Under the pieces are notes generated by a model that saw nothing but the letters and a program-made list of their open reading frames with translations, did not search any database and was not told where the DNA came from. A stretch of 64,000 bases of DNA from an uncultured Porphyromonadaceae bacterium (GTDB taxonomy: Bacteria; Bacteroidota; Bacteroidia; Bacteroidales; Muribaculaceae), in the NCBI GenBank assembly GCA_902489275.1, contig CABTZK010000007.1:1-64000 (forward strand). Direction: 5' to 3'. A program made the translations under genes and the position numbers. Positions 1 through 9,900 of this stretch are shown here, piece after piece (the stretch's first letter is position 1; the number at the start of each line of letters is the position of its first letter).

Positions 1-399
1 ATATGTATTCTTTGGTTCTTGCAGACACGCAGTGGTGTGCTGTCAACAAAACTTATGCCCGTGCATTTTCCTAACAAGACTTTCTTGATAAACAAAGCGA
101 GTGAATGACAACCTCCCTTTCCAATTCTACTATACGGTTGTATGAGACAACTTTAGGAAACAAATGACGCAGATGCTTACATACTTTTTTCGAGATAGAA
201 ATGTTTAAAGAGCGATAACCAGAGTCGTGAAAAAGAATCATTATTAGCATGACTTCTGCCTTTGACATCGTGGAATCTCGATGATACTTTCTTTTTCCAG
301 TAGGCTTTAGCGTCTATTTTGCCGTCATTGTGTCAAAAAAAACTTGCAGAAATCATCTGCCATACAAAATATTTCAGTAACTTTGTCCTCGGTGATCAT
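1..399 (-). pseudogene. Decayed IS982-type transposase, N-terminal part, cut by the window edge
   Basis: Read on the minus strand from an ATG at 399, the three frames together give a recognisable IS982-family transposase. The start reads MITEDKVTEIFCMADDFCKFF. Then come KRKYHRDSTMSKAEVMLI (about 295-250), KHLRHLFPKVVSYNR (about 180-135) and CTGISFVDSTPLRVC (about 60-15), which holds the first Asp of the DDE triad. The frame is broken at an 8-A run on the plus strand (335-342), by an in-frame TAG at 314-316, by an indel near 206-215 and by another near 90-105. Only one 65-codon stretch stays open. The family call is from remembered motifs, not a search. Some homopolymer breaks could be sequencing errors, but the TAG makes a dead copy likely. 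The rest lies beyond the left edge. Confidence 0.8.
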
Positions 400-571
400 A
401 GCGATTTTTGTTTGTAATTGTTTGTAAATCAATACCTTAAAGTTACAACAAATTTCGCTAATCACCAAATTTATAGACACTTATAATTCGTCGAACTCAC
501 GTTAAATAGAAATCTCCCCCCCGGGCGCTATGGGTCAACACGCCATCGGGGTTTACCCAAAGCGAATGCCG
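400..571. other. Gene-free stretch between IS relic and ugd-like gene
   Basis: The AT-rich part (about 400-520) probably includes the non-coding end of the IS982-type element upstream of its ATG, but I cannot place a terminal inverted repeat. A run of C at about 519-525 marks the change to GC-rich host sequence. I see no gene here. Confidence 0.4.
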
Positions 572-1882
572 CTACCTGCCGATGCAATGGTACTCAAATC
601 CCATGCTCTCTAACTCGGCCGTGTCATAGATGTTGCGGCCGTCGATCACGAGCGGGGTGTTCATGAGCTCCTTCACGCGATCCCATGCGGGAATGTGGAA
701 CTGCCGCCACTCGGTGATGAGCAGCAAGGCATCAGCCCCTCGCACGGCATCATACATGTCAACCCCGCAATAAATGTTGCCCCATCGCATTTTGGCCATG
801 TTCATGGTCACAGGGTCGTAGACACGCACCTTGCAGCCATATTTCGTGAGCAGGTCGAGCGTGACGATGGCCGGTCCCTCGCTCATGTCGTCGGTCTCGG
901 GCTTGAACGACAATCCCCACATCGCTACCGTCTTGCCATCGAGCTTCCCCTTGAAGCACCGCGAGAGCTTCTCGAAAAGGATGCGCTTTTGAGCGACGTT
1001 CACTTGGTCCACGGCACGCAGCACGTCCATGTTGAGGTCGTTCACGTCGGCAATATTGATCAAGTCGCGAATGTCTTGCGAGAACAGTGTTCCGCCATAG
1101 CCACAGCCAGGATAGATGTATTTCGGCCCGATGCGGCTATCGGTGCCCACGCCCGCGCGCACCACATTGGCATCAGCGCCCACGACCTCGCACAAGTTGG
1201 CGATTTCGTTCATCAGGCTGATGCGTGTGGCCAGCATGGAGGTCGCCGCGTATTTTATCATCTCGGCCGTGCGGGTATCGGTAAAAATCACTCGATTGTT
1301 GTGAAGCAGGATGGGGCGGTAGAGGTGAGTGAGTACCTCTCGCGCCTTCTGGGTCTCCACCCCGATGACGATGCGGTCGGGCTTCATGAAATTCTTGATG
1401 GCGTTCCCCTCGGTGAGGAAGTCGGGGTTGGTGGCGATGTCGCACTCTGCCTCCACGCCACGCCGCTTGATCTCGCTGGCAATGATGTCCTTGATGCGCA
1501 ACGTGGTGCCCACGGGGATGGTTGTCTTGAGCACAAACACGGCATAGCGGCTCACGCTCCGCCCAAAGGCACGGGCAATCTCCATCACGGGGTTGAGATT
1601 GGTGCTGCCGTCCTTGTCGAGCGTGGGATCAATGCAGCAGAACACAGCATCGGCATTGTCGAAAGCGCCCTCGTAGTCTGGCGAGAAAGTGAGCCGATTC
1701 TCGCTCACATTGCGCGAGACCATGTCCTCTAACCCTGGCTCGTAAATGGGCATATCGCCATAGACAAGCCGGTTGATTTTGCGGCGGTCGGGGTCTACAC
1801 AAATCACGTTCACGCCCAACTCGGCGAAGCATGTGCCCGTCACCAAGCCAACGTAACCTGTTCCAACAATTGTAATATTCAT
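572..1882 (-). CDS. UDP-glucose/GDP-mannose dehydrogenase family protein, catalytic Cys replaced
   Basis: 436 residues, the normal length of UDP-glucose 6-dehydrogenase, which oxidises UDP-glucose to UDP-glucuronate for surface polysaccharides. The N-terminal Rossmann motif (ITIVGTGYVGLVTG) is intact, and the central helix has the conserved IKYAATSMLATRISLMNE stretch with its Lys. In the active-site loop the family motif GxGYGGSCFPKD reads GCGYGGTLFSQD: the nucleophilic Cys is Leu and the Lys is Gln, although the final Asp is kept. The Asn usually found after KYAA is Thr. The enzyme may therefore stop at a different oxidation step, use another substrate, or be inactive. It stands alone on the minus strand with a good promoter at 1945-1975. 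Family certain; activity uncertain. Confidence 0.85.
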   Translation of the reverse strand: MNITIVGTGYVGLVTGTCFAELGVNVICVDPDRRKINRLVYGDMPIYEPGLEDMVSRNVSENRLTFSPDYEGAFDNADAVFCCIDPTLDKDGSTNLNPVMEIARAFGRSVSRYAVFVLKTTIPVGTTLRIKDIIASEIKRRGVEAECDIATNPDFLTEGNAIKNFMKPDRIVIGVETQKAREVLTHLYRPILLHNNRVIFTDTRTAEMIKYAATSMLATRISLMNEIANLCEVVGADANVVRAGVGTDSRIGPKYIYPGCGYGGTLFSQDIRDLINIADVNDLNMDVLRAVDQVNVAQKRILFEKLSRCFKGKLDGKTVAMWGLSFKPETDDMSEGPAIVTLDLLTKYGCKVRVYDPVTMNMAKMRWGNIYCGVDMYDAVRGADALLLITEWRQFHIPAWDRVKELMNTPLVIDGRNIYDTAELESMGFEYHCIGR

Positions 1883-1944
1883 GATGTCAATTTATTTAAG
1901 CGGTTCGATGGTGCATTCGTGGAATCGAATATCAGTTTATTAGG

Positions 1945-1975
1945 CAAATGTACAGTTTTTTTCATCGACTTGCAA
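1945..1975 (-). promoter_or_regulatory. Bacteroidetes-type promoter of the dehydrogenase gene
   Basis: On the minus strand TTGC (1975-1972), a 19-base spacer and TACATTTG (1952-1945) match the -33/-7 consensus of Bacteroidetes primary sigma factors. The -7 box lies 62 bases before the ATG at 1882. Confidence 0.7.
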
Positions 1976-2074
1976 CACAAATTCAATAAATCGCTCCATA
2001 TTCTTGATGCTGTCACATCAATTTCACATAGACTGGGCGGGCTGGCATGATGAACCAAGCCCCATCAACAAGCC

Positions 2075-2110
2075 ATGCCCCGGTCACGCCGATGCACATG
2101 ACCGAGGCAT
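2075..2110 (-). terminator. Hairpin after the SusC/SusD operon
   Basis: ATGCCCCGGTCA (2075-2086) pairs with TGACCGAGGCAT (2099-2110) with one wobble position around a 12-base loop. It lies 28 bases past the stop of the last operon gene. No U-run follows, so it may be a 3'-end stabilising hairpin rather than a classic terminator. Confidence 0.4.
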
Positions 2111-2137
2111 AGCCTGATAGGCGCAAAGCCTTGATGC

Positions 2138-3874
2138 TTAGAAGAGCTGGGTCGGGCGAGGATTGATGCACACGCCCAAGATCTTGTCCTTGTTGCCCCA
2201 GAAGTTTGTGACCTTCTTGGTGGCAGGATCATAGTAGTACAAGCCCGAGGTGTAGTTTTTCTCGCTGCTGGCGGCACGGAAGCCAAAGAACACGTAGTGC
2301 GTGAGGTGGTCGACCGCCAATTGCGTTGTGTAGACTCCCTCGGCATCGGTTGAGTTGATGGGGTCGGCTTCCATGTTGACAAACGCATTGTAGGTATTAT
2401 AGCCCACAGTGGCATTCTCGGCAGGAATGTTGTAGTCGCCCAAACCGGCCGCCGGCGTTGTACCCTTGGTCATCCACACGTAGAGACGCCCCAAGTCCTC
2501 GTCGAGCGTGAAGCCCCGGGGCTGGGTGTTCTCCAGCACGATGGGGTGAGGAAGCGGGTCGGCAGGCTTGGCCCCGCCACTCTTGATGTCGGTGGGGCGG
2601 AAACGGTAGATGCCGTTGCCCGAGTAATTCTTACCCCACCAGAACATACCTGTCTTGTCGAGGTAGAGGTCGGTGTGGATTGCGCCATAGGAAATGCCCT
2701 TGCCGTAGTAGGCCAGCATGTTATTGACCACAAAATAGCCGCTGACGCTGTTAAAGTTGGTCTTCTCGGTGGCATTGCGCGTGTTCAACGGGATTTGTCG
2801 AATCCCTGTGTTGCGGTCGGTATAGTACAGGTTGATGCCATCGGTGCATCCCTGGAACGGGTCGTTGAAGGCTTGGCCGCCCACGTTGGTAATCATCACG
2901 TTGGTGCTGCTGCCGTCGGCGCTCATCACCGTGATTTTGCCGTCGCCCAAGGAGTTATTCTCGTCGTTGATGTAGTGATATTGCTTGCCGCAGTCGAGGA
3001 TGTAAACGTTGTCCTGCTCAATGGTTGCCGAGTCGGTCATGGTTTTCTCGGTGGCAAACACGAGTTGGGTGGGCATGTTGCCGCTGCTCACGCCCATGTC
3101 GAACGGCATGTTCTTGGTGCCCTCGGGGAGTTGGGCGGCATCAATCAGTTTCATGGCCTTGATGTTGCCGCCGTACACCGCATAGTAGAGGGTAGGGGCG
3201 GGAATATTGCAGCCCACTTGCACATTCACATAGCTGTCCTCCAAGCGACGGTTCTCGCCATCGACATCAAACCAGGTACTCAACTCAATCTTTTGCGAGC
3301 CGATGTTTTTGAAAACCAATGAGCCCGGGTTGTCGATCGTGCCATCCTCATGGCTGTAGCCCGTGAAGGCGGTGATTTCCTTGCCATCGGCAGTCTTGGT
3401 GCCCTCGGGGAAGCTCCACACATACTTGCACTTGAGGTTTTCGGGATTGGGCAACTCGATGCCCAAGTTCACCGAGACATCGTTGATGACCACGGTGGGC
3501 GCGCTTTGCCGCTCCACGCTCAGCACCGGCGCGATGTCGTAGATGAGCAGCGGGTAGGTGCGGCTTCCTGCGCCCTCGACCGTGAGCGTCACCTGGTAGA
3601 TGCCCGCCTTGTCATACTTGTGAAGCGGGGCTTGCTCGGTTGAGGTGGTCCCATCGCCAAAGTCCCAAGCCACGTTGCCTGACTTCGATGAGACATTGGT
3701 GAACTGAATGGTCGAAACCACATAGAAGTCAAGCGCATACTGGTCGCCCTTGACCTGATAGGTGAAGTCGACATCCTTAGCCGGGAAATTGCCATAATCT
3801 GGTTCCTTGTCGACACAAGCGACCATCATGAGCATCGTGGCGGCCAAGAGGGATAGGTTCTTAACTATTTTCAT
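2138..3874 (-). CDS. PKD-domain surface lipoprotein of the Sus operon
   Basis: About 578 residues from the ATG at 3874; an ATG at 3886 would add four residues. The signal peptide ends in a lipobox (MMVAC), so the protein is lipid-anchored, probably on the outer face of the outer membrane. A PKD domain lies near residues 40-105 (motif WDFGDGTTS). The rest is a beta-propeller-like region without a recognised catalytic motif. PKD lipoproteins at the end of SusC/SusD operons are commonly surface glycan- or peptide-binding subunits that capture polymer for the transporter. It starts 7-19 bases after the previous gene, so it is co-transcribed. Ligand unknown. Confidence 0.75.
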   Translation of the reverse strand: MKIVKNLSLLAATMLMMVACVDKEPDYGNFPAKDVDFTYQVKGDQYALDFYVVSTIQFTNVSSKSGNVAWDFGDGTTSTEQAPLHKYDKAGIYQVTLTVEGAGSRTYPLLIYDIAPVLSVERQSAPTVVINDVSVNLGIELPNPENLKCKYVWSFPEGTKTADGKEITAFTGYSHEDGTIDNPGSLVFKNIGSQKIELSTWFDVDGENRRLEDSYVNVQVGCNIPAPTLYYAVYGGNIKAMKLIDAAQLPEGTKNMPFDMGVSSGNMPTQLVFATEKTMTDSATIEQDNVYILDCGKQYHYINDENNSLGDGKITVMSADGSSTNVMITNVGGQAFNDPFQGCTDGINLYYTDRNTGIRQIPLNTRNATEKTNFNSVSGYFVVNNMLAYYGKGISYGAIHTDLYLDKTGMFWWGKNYSGNGIYRFRPTDIKSGGAKPADPLPHPIVLENTQPRGFTLDEDLGRLYVWMTKGTTPAAGLGDYNIPAENATVGYNTYNAFVNMEADPINSTDAEGVYTTQLAVDHLTHYVFFGFRAASSEKNYTSGLYYYDPATKKVTNFWGNKDKILGVCINPRPTQLF

Positions 3875-3892
3875 TGCTGTTTTCAATTTTTA

Positions 3893-4981
3893 TCAGTTCA
3901 ACGTAATTTCCTTGTTATCGGTCGTCTCGCCCATCTTCCCCTCGGTGTCGTAGACCCGGAAAGTGGGACACAAGTAGTAGGTGCGCAAGAAGTTCACCTT
4001 GTAGTTTTTCTCGGCCGCATCATAAATCCAGCCCTCGAAAGGAATGGTCGTGATTAAATCCTTGAAATAGGGCATCCACTCGTTGCGAATGGTCGTGATT
4101 TTCCCGCCCGTGTCGTCGCTGTAGCGGCTAAAAAGCCATGGGCTTGACTTGTAGACCGGGAACACACTCACGCCGCTGGGAGCATCGCTCTCATTGGCGA
4201 TTTCGTGGTAGGACTTTTGACCAGCCTCGTCAACGAGAATGTAGTAGTAGTGGTCTACCTCATTCACCTCGTCGGTTCCATTCGTCACGGTTGTGAACCA
4301 GTTTTTGGACTTGTCGGACGCGGTCGTGTCGGTGGGAAACGAGACGTTGTACTTGGCGTTCAACTGCTCAAAAAGCTCTTTTTTGAAGTCATAGTTGATG
4401 TAGACCGTGCGCATGTCGTTGTAGTAGGTGCTATCTTTGGTGAGTGCCTCCACCATGTGAGCCGTGAACTCGTCGGCGAAAGTGCTCGGGTAAAGGGAGG
4501 CAAATTTCTCTTGGTCCCAGGCCTCTGGCGCAATCCACGACACGGGTGCCAGCGTGCGCGAGGTCGCGAAAGAGTCGGTGAGCACAAATTCGTAGCCGTC
4601 CCACACGGCTCTGTCATGCGGGAACTTGGCCACGCTTTGGGCGCTGCGCACGGTGTCGGTGAGGGCATAGGTCTTCGTGTAGGCCAGCGACGAGGTGAGC
4701 TTGCTGGTGGCTGCGGCTTTCTGCTCGCGCTTGACCAGTGCCCACACCTCGCTGTGGTCGATTGACCGGTCGCTCGACGTGTAGTATTTGGCAGTGAATG
4801 TGGCATAGCTTCCAGCTTTCACCACGGTAGAGTTCTGCTCCCAGTCGACGGTGGGAAGCACTTGACCCAACTCGCCATTGTCGTCAAACGGGTCGTGCAC
4901 TGCGCAAGATGCTGCCAGGGTGAGCATCAGCGCCACTGAGGCAATTTGATTGAGTATTTTCATCTTTGTTCTAATCATCAA
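3893..4981 (-). CDS. SusE-like surface lipoprotein, unknown ligand
   Basis: 362 residues from the first ATG; an internal ATG at 4963 gives a cleaner signal peptide (MKILNQIASVALMLTLAASC) ending in a lipobox. No named domain is recognised beyond a likely Ig-like fold near the N-terminus (PTVDWEQNSTVVKAGSYATF). Its place as third gene of a SusC/SusD operon, its size and its lipobox suggest an accessory surface binding protein. The gene starts 17 bases after the SusD stop and ends 7-19 bases before the PKD lipoprotein. Confidence 0.6.
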   Translation of the reverse strand: MMIRTKMKILNQIASVALMLTLAASCAVHDPFDDNGELGQVLPTVDWEQNSTVVKAGSYATFTAKYYTSSDRSIDHSEVWALVKREQKAAATSKLTSSLAYTKTYALTDTVRSAQSVAKFPHDRAVWDGYEFVLTDSFATSRTLAPVSWIAPEAWDQEKFASLYPSTFADEFTAHMVEALTKDSTYYNDMRTVYINYDFKKELFEQLNAKYNVSFPTDTTASDKSKNWFTTVTNGTDEVNEVDHYYYILVDEAGQKSYHEIANESDAPSGVSVFPVYKSSPWLFSRYSDDTGGKITTIRNEWMPYFKDLITTIPFEGWIYDAAEKNYKVNFLRTYYLCPTFRVYDTEGKMGETTDNKEITLN

Positions 4982-4998
4982 GTTAATTAATCATTTTC

Positions 4999-6912
4999 TC
5001 ACTCGGCCGTCAACGATGTGCGCTGCCCGTAGGGCAATGCCCAAATCATGGGCTGCTGGAGCCACTTGTAGTTCTTGTAGGCCCCAAGGCGCTCAAGCTC
5101 GGCCTTGTTGTATTTCTCCTCGGTCTCGGTGTCGTAGTTGACGCGCTGGATCCAGGTGTTCTCCTTCTGTGCCTCGGTCAGGCCGTCAATCCAGTAGGCC
5201 TGGTAGAGATTGTAGGGGCGGCGGAGTGTGGGGTAGACAATTTCCTGGTTGTCGCCGATGCCATAATGGTTCCTATTGTTGCTGTAATGGTAGCGGCGCA
5301 TGTCGGTCCACTGCTCGGGCTGGAGATACATGGCGATGTACTTCTGCTGCATCAAGTCGCTCAGCGTGTAGCTGCTGGCGTTGAAGAACCAGCGCTTGTT
5401 GCCTCGGTCGGTCACCTTGTTGACGCGTGGCTTGCTTGAAGTGCCCCTGTAGTAATCCTCGTTGTTGAGGAACGCGTTCACCTGTGCATCCCAATCCTCC
5501 TTGGCCACGAATCCTGGCTTGCCGCTCACCGTCACGTTGCCGGGGTACTTGTTGTCGTCCTTGTCCTTGTAGTTGGGGTTGATATAGGCCGACAGGAAGA
5601 AGTCGAGATGCCGCTCGATGTTGTGCGTAGTGGCCTCCTTGGCCAGCGCGCAAGCCTCTTGCTTGTTGCCCAGCCAGTACAAGGCCTCGGCTTTAATGAA
5701 GTAAAGCTCCTCCATGGTGAAGATGGGATTGTAGGCATTGGAGGCGCCTGCGTAGGCACCCATATAGAGGTCGGGATAGTTCACTTGCTTGTAGGACGTG
5801 CCCATGCCGATATTGTTTTCCAGATAGCGCATTTTGATTTTATCGCTGGAGTTGCTGGCCGTGACCGGTCCTGTGCGGGCGATCATGAGCAGCGGGATGC
5901 GCGGGTCGTTACCCCAGCCGTTGTGCACGACACCTCCCGTTGGCTTCTCGGCATCGTAGGCGCCATTCAGCCGCTCGTTGTCGGGCGAGCCCAGCCCCAG
6001 CAGGTCTTCCAGGAAGAATTTCGAGGGCATGGCGCTACCCAGCAAGTTGGCGCGCGACTCCCAAGAGTTGATAATGGGCTGCGCGATGCTCCACACGGCA
6101 TTCTGGGTGCCTGTGCCGCCGTCCCACTTGTAGCGAGGCTCATTGCCGAACCAACTGCCATAGAGCAGGTTGCCGCTGCGCCATTGATTGATGGCCTGAT
6201 CGGCAGCGTCAACGATTTTCTGGCACATCGCCGCACTGCGGTCGATGTTGGGAATGTTGCGAAGCAGGATGCGGGCTTTAATCGCCAGCACAAGGCCTTT
6301 CCAGCGGTTCAAGTCACCGCCGTAGACGCGATCTTCCTTGAAAGTGATTTTCTGGTTGTCGGGGTTCTCGACAACGCTCTTGTCGTTGTAGAGCGCAATG
6401 AGGTCGTCACACTCCTGCAACATCCAGGCGTAGATCGACGCTTGCGAGTCGTACCGCGGCGCGTTCGTCACAAAGGCTTGGCTGCGAGGGATGTCGCCAA
6501 AGGCATCGGTCGTGAGCTGGGTCGACATCAGGAAGATGGTTCGCGCAATCAACTCATAGTTGGGCGAATTGATGACCCGGGCATTGTCGATGAGATTCTT
6601 CGAGTTCACGCCGATGTCGTAGAAGTGGCGGCGCCACATGGGGTGGCGATTCATGGTCAGCATTTGCCACTCGCTTTTGTAGCTGTAGACCGAGCTGATG
6701 CTGGCCGTGGTGAGCATCTGCGAGAAATAGGCGTTGTATTCCGAGTGGTCATACACAATCTGCTGGGCATAGAACACGATTGTGGGAAGGCCGGACTTGG
6801 CATCGATGACGTGAGCCTTGTCGGGATTCACGTTATCGTCGAGGATGTCGACACAGCCTGCCATGAGCACGCTGGTCAAGAGCAGAACGGCTATATTTAA
6901 AATCTTTTTCAT
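4999..6912 (-). CDS. SusD/RagB-family nutrient-binding outer membrane lipoprotein
   Basis: 637 residues with signal peptide and lipobox (VLMAGC). It has SusD-type features: an N-terminal segment after the lipid Cys (VDILDDNVNPDKAH), a TPR-like helical middle (FLMSTQLTTDAFGDIPRSQA) and aromatic-rich C-terminal loops (MYLQPEQWTDMRRYHYS). SusD proteins sit as a hinged lid on the SusC barrel and close over bound oligosaccharide or oligopeptide. The sequence is of the SusD-like subgroup rather than classical starch SusD. It lies 19 bases after the SusC stop. Confidence 0.93.
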   Translation of the reverse strand: MKKILNIAVLLLTSVLMAGCVDILDDNVNPDKAHVIDAKSGLPTIVFYAQQIVYDHSEYNAYFSQMLTTASISSVYSYKSEWQMLTMNRHPMWRRHFYDIGVNSKNLIDNARVINSPNYELIARTIFLMSTQLTTDAFGDIPRSQAFVTNAPRYDSQASIYAWMLQECDDLIALYNDKSVVENPDNQKITFKEDRVYGGDLNRWKGLVLAIKARILLRNIPNIDRSAAMCQKIVDAADQAINQWRSGNLLYGSWFGNEPRYKWDGGTGTQNAVWSIAQPIINSWESRANLLGSAMPSKFFLEDLLGLGSPDNERLNGAYDAEKPTGGVVHNGWGNDPRIPLLMIARTGPVTASNSSDKIKMRYLENNIGMGTSYKQVNYPDLYMGAYAGASNAYNPIFTMEELYFIKAEALYWLGNKQEACALAKEATTHNIERHLDFFLSAYINPNYKDKDDNKYPGNVTVSGKPGFVAKEDWDAQVNAFLNNEDYYRGTSSKPRVNKVTDRGNKRWFFNASSYTLSDLMQQKYIAMYLQPEQWTDMRRYHYSNNRNHYGIGDNQEIVYPTLRRPYNLYQAYWIDGLTEAQKENTWIQRVNYDTETEEKYNKAELERLGAYKNYKWLQQPMIWALPYGQRTSLTAE

Positions 6913-6931
6913 TTTCAGTCCTCCGTCATTT

Positions 6932-9900
6932 TTAGAATGTTGCTTTCAAGGTGAAGTTAAAGCTTCGCGAGGCCGGCACGGCATAGTTGTCGATACCCAT
7001 GCCGCCGGTTCCACCCGCCGTCGAGGCCAAGATGGCCGGGTCATTGCCCGTGTACTTCGTGAGCAGGAACAGGTTGCGTCCAGTGAATGTCACGCTCAGG
7101 CCTTTCACGGCCCAGCCCCTCTTCATCATGGGGGTGAAATCGTAGGCGAGCGCCACATAACTCAAGCGCAGGTAGCTGCCATCCTCGATGAAGTTGGAAG
7201 AGACGGTGCTATAGTACTTGTTGATAAAGTGCTGGTCGAGCACGACGGGCGTCGTGTTTTTCACATAGCTCACCGTGCCGTCACTGGCCGTCACCGCCTG
7301 AACGCCATCGACAATGTACTCGCGGTTTCTGTACTTGCCGTAGAGGTGGTTCATGCCACTGGAGACAAGCCCACGGCCGGTCACATTCACCACGTCGCCA
7401 CCCTTGCGGCTATCCAGCAGGAACGACAAGGTTGCGTTCTTGTAGCGGAACGTGCTGCCGATTCCCAGCAAGAAGTCGGGCTCTCGGTTACCGATGTAAA
7501 CGCCCTTGGCCGGATTGATGGTGGGATAGCCATTCGCGTCGCAAATCACATTGCCGTCGGGGTCACGCTGGTAGTCTTTTCCCGAGATACCGGTCGAGGA
7601 GCCATGCAGGCGAGCCACCGGGAAGATGTCGCCATACTGCGTGCCTTGAATCTCAACGATTTCATCGGGGAGCTTCGTTACCTTGCCTCGGTTGAACGAG
7701 AAATTGGCATTTGCCGTCCAGGAGAAGTCGGCAGTCTTGATGATGTCTTGCGCCAGCGAGATTTCCATGCCGTGATTCTTGAGCGTTCCCTCGTTGCGGG
7801 TTTGCAGAATCGTGCCCGAAGCTGGCGACACGCGCACGCTCACGATTTGGTTGTCGGCCAGCGTCTCGTAGTAGGCCACATCCAAGCGCGTGCGGTTGCT
7901 GAAGAAGCGCAGGTCGAGGCCAAGCTCCCAGCTGCTGTCCATCTCGGGCTTGAGTGTGATCGCCCGTGAGGTGGTGGGATCCACGCCGTAGCCGCCATCG
8001 GGGAACATCGTCCACTCCTTGTAGGTGTTGGTGAACAGATAGGCGGGGCAGTCCTTACCCACCTTGGCCCAGTTTCCGCGCAGCTTGCCGTAGGAGAACC
8101 AGCGGTTGGCCAGATGAAACAACTCGCTGAAGATGACACCGCCCGTGACAGAGGGATAGAAGTAGTCATAGTCTACCTGGCGCAGCCGTGACGAGCCGTC
8201 GAGACGACCCGTGACACTCAATTGCGCCATGCCTTTGTAGTCAAAACGAAGCTCGCCAAAATAGCCGTATTTGTTGTATTTTGAGTGGTATAGGCTGGGC
8301 TTGTTGGCAATGAGCTTGTCGCCGTCGTTGAAGTCGGTATTCTGGAAACTGTAGTAGTCTCCTCCCAACTGGAAGTGGTTGTTATAGATACTGGCTTCAA
8401 GGCCCTTATTTTCCTTATACTCCACACCCAGCAAGGCATTGAGTGTGTAATCCTTGGCAATCGTCTTCTTGTAGGTAGCCATTGCCTGCGCGCTGAGCTG
8501 CTCGCCTCGCGACGGCTGGAAGCTATAAGTGCCATAGAGCGATTGCCGAGCCGTGAGTTTCTCTTTCACCTTCTCGTCGTCGGGGTCGATCAAGTCACCC
8601 CCGTAAATGCGGGGGACCGTGTAGGCATCATACATGCTGTAGCTCTTGTCATAGCCGATTTTTCCTGTGAGCACGAGATTCTTGATAGGCTCGTAGGTGA
8701 TTTGGCCGTTGATCATCATGCGGTTGCTCTCGGTGAGGCTCTTGTCCTTGTAACGCCCGTAATAGGGAGACACTAAGGCATCAAGCCGCTCCATGTCGGT
8801 CATGGTCTCCCAATTCTCGTAGCGTGCTCTCCAGTTCACGTGCCCCTCAAGGGTCTCGTAGTCACTCATGTTCTTGTTGATGCCCCAGTTGTAAATCGTC
8901 GACATCGAGTTGCCGAAGCCACGAGCGCTGCTGTTGACAAAGTTGGTCGAGAGCTGGATGGTTACTTGCTCCGATGGCTTGTAAAACCCTTTCAAGAACA
9001 CCGTGTACTGGCGCTTGTAGTCCTTGGGCACAACACCCTCGTTGTTGGTGAAGGCCACCGAGGCGTAGGAGTTGAATTTCTCGGTACCACCCGAAATGCT
9101 CATGTCATACTTTTGCAGCACACCGGTGCCCAGGAAATCGTCCAAGTTGTTATAAACCACATCGCTTTTACCGAGATAGGGCCCCCACCCGCCTGAGGCG
9201 GAGTTTTCTACGTACATTCCCTTGCTACCGGGAATGAAGCAATGCTGGATTTTGGGCACGCGCATCGGCTGGCTAATTTCGATAGTGGCGCTGCTGGTCA
9301 CTCTCACGGTGCCATCCTTGCTGCCGCTCTTGGTGGTAATCATGATTACGCCGTTGGCAGCCTCTTGGCCGTAAAGCGCACTGGCTGCAGCGCCCTTGAG
9401 CACCGTCATGTTGTCGATGTCGTTGGGGTTGATGTCGCCCAGCGATGAGCCATGGCCCCGCATGGGCACGCCATCGACAATCAGCAGCGGCTCATTATTC
9501 TGCGAGTTGTTGACCGAGGAAATGGCGCGGATAATGACCTGCGTCGAGGAGTTGGGCGAGCCGCCGCCTGTGGAAACCTGCAGGCCTGCCACCTTGCCCT
9601 GCAAGGAGTTGGCAAAGTTGCTCGAACTGCCGGCGGTCACTTCGTCGGCATTGAGCGACTGGACGGCAAAGTTCAGTTTTTTCTTCTCTTGTGTCTGGCC
9701 CATGGCGGTCACGACCACTTCTCCCAGCAATTGGGCATTGTCGACCATCTCGATGTTGATGACCGTCTGCTTGCCCACTTTCACCGAGACGGGTGTCATG
9801 CCCACATACGTGATGTCGAGCACATCACCGTCGTCGGCATCAATTGTGAATTTTCCATCCATGTCGGTTGTCACGCCGCGCGTGGTGCCATGCACCCGAA

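Noticed and set aside
695..1732. 345-codon open frame on the plus strand opposite the dehydrogenase gene
   Set aside because: It is the mirror of a GC-rich coding region. The translation is rich in His, Val and Arg with no recognisable fold, while the minus-strand frame is a clear dehydrogenase.
5608..6900. 430-codon open frame on the plus strand
   Set aside because: A shadow of the SusD-family gene.
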